Source of the DNA: Flavobacterium psychrophilum
GTDB taxonomy: Bacteria > Bacteroidota > Bacteroidia > Flavobacteriales > Flavobacteriaceae
Assembly: GCA_945878515.1 (NCBI GenBank)
Contig: CAMCTL010000094.1
Coordinates: 1 to 13,433 of the forward strand
Length of the DNA stretch: 13,433 bases
Direction of reading: 5' to 3'
Shown here: positions 1-5,680 of the stretch, piece after piece
Layout of the letters: each line of letters starts with the position of its first letter
Numbering within the stretch: the stretch's first letter is position 1
Program-made: the position numbers and the translations under genes
The notes under the pieces: model-generated
Told to the model about the DNA's origin: nothing
The model's database searches: none
Seen by the model: only the letters and a program-made list of their open reading frames with translations

Positions 1-2492
1 GTTTGAACATAACCATTTTCTCTAGCAAAATCCACTTGATTCGCCATATAGGATTTCAGTTTTGGATATGTTGCATAATAAGCATCAATCAATTCGGCAG
101 CTTCTTTTCTTGAAAGCGAAGTTTGATTAGAAAGTCCAAAAGCCGAAACACCATAAATAATTCCGAAGTTTACAGTTTTGGCGTTGCTACGTTGTTCTTT
201 TGTGACTTCTTCCAATGACATGTTGAATACTTTGGCAGCTGTAGATTTGTGAATGTCTTCGTTGTTTTGAAATGCTTTGATCATATTTTCTTCGCCAGAT
301 AAGGCTGCAATAATCCGCAATTCTATTTGGGAATAATCCGCAGAAAGCAAAGTATAATTTTCATCACGAGGAACAAATGCCTTACGAATTAAACGTCCTC
401 TTTCAGTACGAATTGGGATGTTTTGCAAGTTGGGATTATTAGAACTCAAACGACCTGTTGCAGCAACCGTTTGCATGTAATCGGTATGAACTCGACCTGT
501 TTTGGCACCCACTTGATTTGGTAAAGCATCAATATAAGTAGTTTGCAATTTCACCATTTGGCGCCATTCGAGAATATCCCGAACAATTTCGTTGTCATTG
601 GCTAAATAACTTAAAATCTCCTCTCCTGTGGCATATTGACCGGTTTTGGTTTTCTTTTGTTTGGCTCCACCAATCTTTAATTTGTCAAACAAAATATCGC
701 CCAATTGTTTTGGCGAAGCCAAATTGAATTTCTCGCCAGCAGTTTCATAGATTTTTTGTTCTAAAGCACCACTTTCTTTCGCCATTTCAATCGACATCGA
801 TTGTAAAAAGGGAACATCAAGGTTTATTCCTTCCAATTCCATTGCTGCTAAAACGGGAATCAACGGAATTTCTATTTCATCAAACAATTTTTTAGTTTCG
901 GCTTTGTCTAGAATTGGGCTGAAATTTTGTTTTAACTGAAAAGTTACATCAGCATCTTCGGCAGCGTATTCTTTGATTTCTTCCAAAGCTACATCGCGCA
1001 TCGATTTCTGTCCTTTTCCTTTCTTTCCAATTAAATCTTCAATAGATTTAGGAGAATATTTTAAATAGGTTTCACTTAAAATATCCATATTGTGGCGCAT
1101 ATCAGGATTAATCAAATAATGCGCAATCATCGTATCGAACAACTTTCCTTTGATTTGGACTCCATAATGCGACAAGATTTTCAAATCATATTTGATGTTT
1201 TGACCAATTTTTTCGATGTTTTCACTTTCGAAAAAAGGTTTGAATTTGTCTGCCAAAATTTGTGCTTCCTCTTGATTTTCAGGAAAAGGAACGTAAAAAG
1301 CTTTTCCCTTTTCAAAGGAGAATGACATCCCAACAAGTTCCGCATTCAAAGCATCAATTCCCGTAGTTTCCGTATCAAAACAAACCGAAGTTTGGTTCAT
1401 TAAATTTTGTAAAAGTAATTTCACAGCAAAATCGCCTTGGATACTTTGGTAAAAATGCTCGGTGTTTTCCAATGTTGCATAATGTGAACTCGATTGTACT
1501 TCGCCACTTTCTTCATCCGAAAAACCAAATAAATCAAATTGCTCGTCATTTGTTTTTTTAACGGGAGCTTTTTTCTTTGCTATTTCTTCATTGCCATTGT
1601 CATTGTCATTGCTATTGTAGAGCTTATCAAACTGCGCTTTCATCTGGCGAAATTCCAATTCCTGAAACAATTCATCCGTTTTTTCAACATCAGGTTTAGA
1701 CAATTCGTAGTCACTTTCATTAAATTGAACTGGGCAATCTAAAAGAATTGTGGCTAGTTTTTTGGATAAAATACCTAAGGCCGCATTTTTTTCTATTTTG
1801 TCTTTTAAAGCCCCTTTTAGTTTATCTGTGTTTTCCAAAAGGTTTTCCATTGAGCCAAATTCTTTCAGCAATTTTTTGGCGGTAACTTCGCCAACGCCTG
1901 GCAATCCTGGAATATTATCGGCGGCATCGCCCATCATTCCAAGGAAATCGATCACTTGTTCTGGTCGTTCGATTTCGAATCGTTTCAAAACTTCTGGAAT
2001 TCCCCAAATTTCAATATCGTTCCCCATTCGAGCCGGTTTGTACATAAAAATATTTTCGGAAACCAATTGGGCAAAATCCTTGTCAGGTGTCACCATAAAA
2101 ACTTGAAAGTTCTGCTTTTCGGCTTGTTTGGCCAAAGTTCCAATTAAATCATCGGCTTCAAAGCCCGCAACTTCAACAATTGGAATGTGCATTGCCTTCA
2201 ATAACGCCTGAATATACGGAACAGCAATTTTTATGGCTTCGGGAGTTTCGTCGCGATGGGCTTTGTATTCTTGATACATTTCGTAACGGTAATCGCTGCC
2301 GCTTTTGTCGAAAGCTACGGCCAAATGGTCGGGTTTTTCTCGTTTGATAACATCCATTAAGGCATTCATAAAGCCCATAATGGCTGATGTGTCCATTCCC
2401 TTGGAATTGATTCGTGGGTTTTTTATAAAGGCAAAATAACCGCGGAAGATTAAAGCATAAGCATCGAGCAGGAAAAGGCGTTTTTGTGACAT
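1..2492 (-). CDS. polA: DNA polymerase I, 5' part (C-terminal end cut by window edge)
   Basis: Family A DNA polymerase for Okazaki-fragment processing and repair gap filling. The ATG lies at 2490-2492 and begins MSQKRLFLLDAYALIFRGYF, the usual start of the 5' nuclease. About 830 codons are present and the frame stays open to the left edge, so roughly the last 100-120 residues are missing. The 5' nuclease domain (residues 1 to about 285) carries FEADDLIGTLA, TPDKDF and GDAADNIPGLPGVG. The 3'-5' exonuclease domain begins near residue 360 and has FDTETTG with D373 and E375, so the proofreading site looks intact. The polymerase domain has motif A DYSQIELR (D719) and motif B with NFGIIYG (F776, matching the Phe found in Escherichia coli Pol I). 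The linker between the nuclease and exonuclease domains carries an Asn/Asp tract coded by a hexamer repeat. The gene is divergent from the metallophosphoesterase. Assignment is very secure. Confidence 0.97.
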   Translation of the reverse strand, partial: MSQKRLFLLDAYALIFRGYFAFIKNPRINSKGMDTSAIMGFMNALMDVIKREKPDHLAVAFDKSGSDYRYEMYQEYKAHRDETPEAIKIAVPYIQALLKAMHIPIVEVAGFEADDLIGTLAKQAEKQNFQVFMVTPDKDFAQLVSENIFMYKPARMGNDIEIWGIPEVLKRFEIERPEQVIDFLGMMGDAADNIPGLPGVGEVTAKKLLKEFGSMENLLENTDKLKGALKDKIEKNAALGILSKKLATILLDCPVQFNESDYELSKPDVEKTDELFQELEFRQMKAQFDKLYNSNDNDNGNEEIAKKKAPVKKTNDEQFDLFGFSDEESGEVQSSSHYATLENTEHFYQSIQGDFAVKLLLQNLMNQTSVCFDTETTGIDALNAELVGMSFSFEKGKAFYVPFPENQEEAQILADKFKPFFESENIEKIGQNIKYDLKILSHYGVQIKGKLFDTMIAHYLINPDMRHNMDILSETYLKYSPKSIEDLIGKKGKGQKSMRDVALEEIKEYAAEDADVTFQLKQNFSPILDKAETKKLFDEIEIPLIPVLAAMELEGINLDVPFLQSMSIEMAKESGALEQKIYETAGEKFNLASPKQLGDILFDKLKIGGAKQKKTKTGQYATGEEILSYLANDNEIVRDILEWRQMVKLQTTYIDALPNQVGAKTGRVHTDYMQTVAATGRLSSNNPNLQNIPIRTERGRLIRKAFVPRDENYTLLSADYSQIELRIIAALSGEENMIKAFQNNEDIHKSTAAKVFNMSLEEVTKEQRSNAKTVNFGIIYGVSAFGLSNQTSLSRKEAAELIDAYYATYPKLKSYMANQVDFARENGYVQ
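1590..1619. repeat. Hexanucleotide repeat inside polA linker
   Basis: About five imperfect copies of ATTGTC on the plus strand. On the coding strand they give YNSNDNDNGNE near residues 292-302 of PolA. Six bases keep the reading frame, so copy-number change would lengthen or shorten a disordered Asn/Asp linker between the 5' nuclease and the proofreading domain without breaking the gene. Confidence 0.7.
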
Positions 2493-2670
2493 TGAAGTAA
2501 TTTTTGAGGTGTAAAAATAACAAACAAATCTTCATTTCGTGAAGTAAATTTAATCAATAATCACTAAAGACTATAATCTAAAAAAACATCTTCGCTTTTT
2601 GCGTTAAATTTTTTCTAACAAAATCATTTTCTGCATTCATTCTTCGTTAATTTGTTAAAAATTTTAAAAA
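2493..2670. other. Divergent intergenic region, polA / metallophosphoesterase
   Basis: This AT-rich gap must hold the start signals of two divergent genes. I found no clean Bacteroidota promoter in either direction. Weak candidates are AAGATTTG on the minus strand (2525-2532, one mismatch to TAnnTTTG, with a possible TTG 22 nt upstream) for polA, and TTAATTTG (2647-2654, one mismatch) 17 nt before the metallophosphoesterase ATG. A small inverted repeat, CTTCA/TGAAG with a 5-nt loop, lies at 2530-2544 and is too short to interpret. Confidence 0.4.
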
Positions 2671-3906
2671 ATGGCATTTCGTTGGTTGATTCTTTTTCTT
2701 GTTCTAGCAATAATTGAACTATATGCTTATCAGGCAGTAAAAACTATAGTAAAAACAAAACCAGTTTTAGTTTCCTATCAAATCATAAGCGCGCTGATTT
2801 TGATTTACATTATTTATTCTTTCACTCAATTCGACCGAAAAATCGGTCAGACAAGCCAATCAATGCAAACTATGGGTTTGTTGCTTATAGTGTATATTCC
2901 TAAAATCATTTTGACCCTATTTCTATTGGGAGAAGATATTTTTAGATTGGGTTATGGAGCACTAAATCATTTTGTAAGGTTCAGTGACAGTGATGATTTT
3001 CTTCCCTCAAGACGAAAATTTGTAAGCCAAATTGGATTGGGTCTTGCTGCTGTCCCATTTTTTTCCTTGATATATGGCATCACAACCGGAAAATACAATT
3101 ACAAAGTAATCAAACAAGCTATTTTTTTTCCAGATTTGCCTGATTCTTTTGATGGTTTGACTGTGACGCATATATCTGATATTCATAGTGGAAGCTTCGA
3201 TAACCCTGAGAAAATTAATTATGCCATAGATTTAATTAACGAACAAAACTCGGACTTAATTTTGTTTACAGGCGATATTGTAAACACCCACGCCACAGAA
3301 ATGCACCCTTGGATTGAAACCTTCAAAAGGATAAAAAAACACAAATACGGCAAGTTTTCTATTCTTGGTAATCACGATTATGGCGAATATGTAACTTGGT
3401 CAACACAGGATGAAAAGGAAAAAAATTTTCAAGAAATAAAAGATTTGCATCAGCAGATTGATTTCAAATTAATGTTGAACGAAAATACTTTGATAGAAAA
3501 TGGAACCGATAAAATTGCCCTGATTGGTGTTGAAAATTGGGGCGTAAATTTCAAAAAAGCGGGCGATCTAAAAAAGGCTTCTAAAGGATTATCCAAAGAA
3601 GATTTTAAAATTTTGATGAGCCATGACCCAAGTCATTGGGATGCAGAAGTAAACAAGCACGATAAAAATTTCCATTTGACCTTATCTGGTCACACGCATG
3701 GAATGCAATTTGGTATTGAAATTCCTGGAATTCTTAAATGGAGTCCAATTCAATATTTGTACAAACAATGGGCTGGATTGTATGAAAATGCTGGAAGATA
3801 TGTTTATGTTAACCGAGGTTTTGGATTTCATGCTTATGCTGGCAGAGTTGGAATTATGCCAGAAATTACGGTAATTCAGCTAAAAAAAGCTAAGAATATA
3901 GCATAA
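2671..3906 (+). CDS. Membrane-anchored metallophosphoesterase (YkuE/YaeI-like)
   Basis: A 411-residue calcineurin-like phosphoesterase. The N-terminal part has hydrophobic segments at about 3-22, 35-52, 68-87 and 117-136. The catalytic domain follows from about residue 160, with the full metal-binding set: D170 and H172 (SDIHSG), D202 (TGDIV), N234-H235-D236 (GNHDYG), H318 (SHDPSH) and H341/H343 (SGHTHGMQFG). GHTHGxQ is typical of the YkuE/YaeI branch, whose members act on lipid-linked or UDP-sugar phosphates; the substrate here is unknown. The fourth hydrophobic segment is preceded by SRRKFVSQIG (residues 113-122), a twin-arginine-like motif. This suggests that the catalytic domain ends up outside the cytoplasm (inference). 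The ATG at 2671 fits the start of the first membrane segment, and there is no Shine-Dalgarno sequence. The thioredoxin-like gene follows 73 nt downstream with its own -7 element, so the two may not form an operon. Confidence 0.9.
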   Translation: MAFRWLILFLVLAIIELYAYQAVKTIVKTKPVLVSYQIISALILIYIIYSFTQFDRKIGQTSQSMQTMGLLLIVYIPKIILTLFLLGEDIFRLGYGALNHFVRFSDSDDFLPSRRKFVSQIGLGLAAVPFFSLIYGITTGKYNYKVIKQAIFFPDLPDSFDGLTVTHISDIHSGSFDNPEKINYAIDLINEQNSDLILFTGDIVNTHATEMHPWIETFKRIKKHKYGKFSILGNHDYGEYVTWSTQDEKEKNFQEIKDLHQQIDFKLMLNENTLIENGTDKIALIGVENWGVNFKKAGDLKKASKGLSKEDFKILMSHDPSHWDAEVNKHDKNFHLTLSGHTHGMQFGIEIPGILKWSPIQYLYKQWAGLYENAGRYVYVNRGFGFHAYAGRVGIMPEITVIQLKKAKNIA

Positions 3907-3920
3907 TTCGTTTAAAATGC

Positions 3921-3928
3921 TACATTTG
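3921..3928 (+). promoter_or_regulatory. Putative -7 promoter element for the thioredoxin-like gene
   Basis: TACATTTG fits the Bacteroidota primary sigma -7 consensus TAnnTTTG exactly and would place transcription start near 3935, about 45 nt before the ATG at 3980. No convincing TTG/TTTG -33 element is seen at 17-20 nt upstream, so the call rests on one element. Confidence 0.4.
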
Positions 3929-3979
3929 TAAAATAATTGCTATTTTCAATCAATTTAAAAAATTAAATTCATTGGTTTT

Positions 3980-4276
3980 ATGTCAAAATTTGGAGAACTT
4001 ATTAACACCCAAGTCCCTGTTTTAATAGACTTTTACACAGATTGGAACGAATCCTCTGTATCGATGCATCCCGTAATTAGAGATGTGGCGGCTGCTTTGG
4101 GCGATAAAGCCAAAGTTATTAAAATTGATGTCGATAAAAATCAAGAATTAGCCGAAGCATTACGAATCAAGGGGCTTCCCACATTAATGATTTATAAAAA
4201 AGGCCAAATGATTTGGAGACAATCTGGAGAATTAGATGCCAATTCTATAATTACTTTAGTACAAGAACAAATTTAA
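3980..4276 (+). CDS. Thioredoxin-fold protein lacking the active-site cysteines
   Basis: A 98-residue single-domain thioredoxin-family protein. The fold is clear: PVLIDFYTDW (strand and start of the active-site helix), KVIKIDVDKNQELAEALRIKG, the conserved cis-proline segment GLPTLMIYKKG, and WRQSGELDANSI near the end. Where thioredoxins have WCGPC this protein has WNESS at residues 22-26, and there is no cysteine anywhere in it. It therefore cannot do dithiol-disulfide exchange by the known mechanism. A structural, chaperone-like or partner-binding role is possible but not shown. The length is normal for a thioredoxin (about 100-110), with no signal peptide, so it is probably cytoplasmic. The gene has its own possible -7 element and converges on the deacetylase gene with a 41-nt gap in which I see no terminator hairpin. 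Confidence 0.85.
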   Translation: MSKFGELINTQVPVLIDFYTDWNESSVSMHPVIRDVAAALGDKAKVIKIDVDKNQELAEALRIKGLPTLMIYKKGQMIWRQSGELDANSIITLVQEQI

Positions 4277-4317
4277 TCTAGTCATTTCGAAGTCTTGATA
4301 ATAAATGTGCAAAGTGT

Positions 4318-4977
4318 TTAGTCTTCTTTAATTGAATCGCAAACAAACCCTTTTTCTTTAAAATATCTTAAGGCTTTTGGTAAAGTATATTCCAAATTTG
4401 GAAATGCTTTTAAACTGTCATGAAAAACAATAATACTTCCAGATTTTGTGTTTTTTATAACGTTATCTAAGCATTTTTCTTTAGAAATTGAGCTATCAAA
4501 ATCCGCGCTCAAAACATCCCACATAATTATTTTATAACCTAGTTGTAGGAGTTTTTTAGTTTGCGAAGCCTTGATTTTTCCGTAAGGTGGTCTGAAGAGT
4601 TTGTTGTTTATTGTTTGTTGTTTGTTGTTTTCAGCCTGACCACTAACTACTGACCACTGAGTGCTATTTTCTATGTATTCTTCGGTTGAGGTTTTCCAAC
4701 CATTTAAGTGATTGAAAGTGTGGTTTCCAATAGCATGTCCTTTTGCAATGATTCTGTTAAAAATTTCAGGATGCTTTTTGATATTGTCGCCAATGCAAAA
4801 AAAAGTGGCTTTAAAATCGTATTTTTCTAATTGTTCCAAAACCCATTCAGTGATTTCGGGAGTTGGACCATCATCAAAAGTGAGGTAGATTTTGTTTTCT
4901 GTATTTGGAATATCCCAAACATATTTTAGAAATAATTTTTTTATTAAACGGTTTGTTTTGATCCAATAGAAATTCAT
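4318..4977 (-). CDS. Polysaccharide deacetylase (NodB homology domain), CE4 family
   Basis: A 219-residue single NodB domain, predicted to remove acetyl or related N-linked groups from a sugar polymer such as peptidoglycan or an exopolysaccharide; the substrate is not evident. The five CE4 motifs are present: TFDDGPTP (D35, D36), HTFNH (H86, H90), RPPYGK (129-134), DVLSADFD (from D154) and VFHDS (H186-D187). D36, H86 and H90 would bind the metal. There is no clear cleavable signal peptide, and the N-terminus is a short, basic, weakly hydrophobic segment. Between motifs 2 and 3, residues about 106-126 (including WSVVSGQ and NNKQQTINNK) are low-complexity and coded by a heptamer repeat, and look like an insertion. 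The gene starts only 33 nt after the in-frame end of the reconstructed toxin gene upstream, so it may be read through from that promoter. Confidence 0.9.
   Translation of the reverse strand: MNFYWIKTNRLIKKLFLKYVWDIPNTENKIYLTFDDGPTPEITEWVLEQLEKYDFKATFFCIGDNIKKHPEIFNRIIAKGHAIGNHTFNHLNGWKTSTEEYIENSTQWSVVSGQAENNKQQTINNKLFRPPYGKIKASQTKKLLQLGYKIIMWDVLSADFDSSISKEKCLDNVIKNTKSGSIIVFHDSLKAFPNLEYTLPKALRYFKEKGFVCDSIKED
4601..4664. repeat. Heptanucleotide tandem repeat inserted in the deacetylase gene
   Basis: On the minus strand the sequence runs as 7-nt units: first three copies near CAGTGGT, then a short spacer, then about four copies near CAAACAA. This kind of short heptamer repeat usually sits between genes. 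Here it lies in the coding sequence, between NodB motifs 2 and 3. Because seven is not a multiple of three, successive copies are read in different frames, giving SVVSGQ from one part and NNKQQTINNK from the other. Confidence 0.7.
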
Positions 4978-5010
4978 TGTAGGTGTTTTATCAAATGGAC
5001 TAAAAACAAA

Positions 5011-5345
5011 TTAATCAATTCTAATTGTTCTTGATTTTTTAATGATTTTCGGGGATCGACTACCGTGAAAAGCTCTCAAAACCTCAATTCTTGCAGGCGT
5101 AATTCTGTAAATGATGAGGTAAGAACCAAAAATAATATTGCGGTATTTTTTAATTTGGTTTCCAGATGGCGACAATTTGGATGGAGTAAATAGTAAAAAT
5201 CAAGATTACGAGTCACATTTAATAGTTCTTCGAAAAATGATAATGCTGCATTTTCGCCAAAAGTAGCTTCGCCATATTCAAAGATAGCTTGAATATCCTT
5301 GTAATAATAATCTGATTTGACTACTTTTTTCTCTGCAATCTCCAT
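5011..5345 (-). pseudogene. RelE/ParE-family toxin, interrupted by a frameshift
   Basis: As read straight, the gene (ATG at 5343-5345) gives 89 residues and stops at 5076. The family-like sequence runs only to NCRHLETK and then turns into an unrelated tail. The overlapping frame one base back continues with GSYLIIYRITPARIEVLRAF, then HGSRSPRKIIKK, and ends at 5011. That is the expected C-terminal half of a Bacteroidota ParE/RelE toxin, including the conserved IYRI strand and the basic HGSR end. The switch is needed at an A6 run (T6 at 5146-5151, plus strand). A one-base backward slip restores a protein of about 111 residues, the usual family length. RelE/ParE toxins cut mRNA on the ribosome or poison gyrase; which applies here cannot be told. 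The start overlaps the upstream antitoxin-like gene by 25 nt. It could be a decayed gene, an assembly indel or a programmed -1 frameshift. Confidence 0.75.
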
Positions 5346-5485
5346 TGTTCGAATTTAGTTTTGAACTCTTCTAAAGTATAAAATTCTCCTTCTTCGGCCT
5401 CCTTAATCAAAGAAGCAAATTTCTTTTGAGACATTGGTTTGCCTGGAGTGGCAAGATTGTTAGTGTTTTCATTTTTCGTTTTCAT
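5321..5485 (-). CDS. Putative antitoxin of the RelE/ParE pair
   Basis: A 54-residue, charged, probably helical protein (MKTKNENTN..., then PMSQKKFASLIKEAEEGEF, TLEEFKTKFEQW and a basic end). It precedes and overlaps the toxin gene by 25 nt, which is the typical antitoxin-first order. The PMS...LI.EAEEG.F.T.EEF....W pattern resembles small proteins found before RelE/ParE toxins in Bacteroidota, but I cannot place it in a named antitoxin family. I chose the ATG at 5483-5485. The frame could be extended to a TTG at 5509, but that codon lies inside the promoter -7 element at 5507-5514. The ATG sits about 15 nt after the expected transcription start. Antitoxins usually bind the toxin and repress their own operon. 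Confidence 0.65.
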   Translation of the reverse strand: MKTKNENTNNLATPGKPMSQKKFASLIKEAEEGEFYTLEEFKTKFEQWRLQRKK

Positions 5486-5506
5486 GACAAGTATCTTTCT
5501 TATTTT

Positions 5507-5514
5507 CAAAAGTA
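5507..5514 (-). promoter_or_regulatory. Putative -7 promoter element of the toxin-antitoxin pair
   Basis: Read on the minus strand this is TACTTTTG, an exact match to TAnnTTTG. It predicts transcription start near 5500, just ahead of the antitoxin ATG at 5485. No good -33 TTG is seen at the normal distance; the nearest TTTG is 11 nt upstream, which is too close. A poor -33 element is common for self-regulated promoters, but this is inference. Confidence 0.4.
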
Positions 5515-5624
5515 TAAAATTATTTCAAATAAATCATTCTTTTGGATAATTCATATAATAGGTTTGAAAATATATTTGCTATATAATTTTGCTCATTGCA
5601 GCATTTTTTTCTTTTTCACCCAAA

Positions 5625-5660
5625 AAAAAGTAGCGTTATTTTTCGATAGCGCTACTTTTT
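5625..5660 (-). terminator. Intrinsic terminator of the DUF2723 gene
   Basis: A 15-bp hairpin: arms 5625-5639 and 5646-5660 (core GTAGCG/CGCTAC, one G-T pair) with a 6-nt loop. On the minus strand it starts 20 nt after the stop codon of the DUF2723 gene and runs into eight T residues (the A run at 5622-5629). The arms end in A5/T5, so it could work in either direction. It also shields the toxin-antitoxin pair from readthrough. Confidence 0.9.
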
Positions 5661-5680
5661 ATTTAGAAATTCAAAATTTG

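Noticed and set aside
1539..2535. Several open frames of 60-120 residues overlapping polA on both strands
   Set aside because: PolA reads without interruption in one frame over this whole stretch with all expected motifs; these are shadows.
4277..4317. Possible terminator between the convergent thioredoxin-like and deacetylase genes
   Set aside because: No stem of useful length with a T-tract was found.
4601..4664. CRISPR-like array
   Set aside because: Units are 7 nt with no spacers of uniform length and no cas genes nearby; it is a simple tandem repeat.
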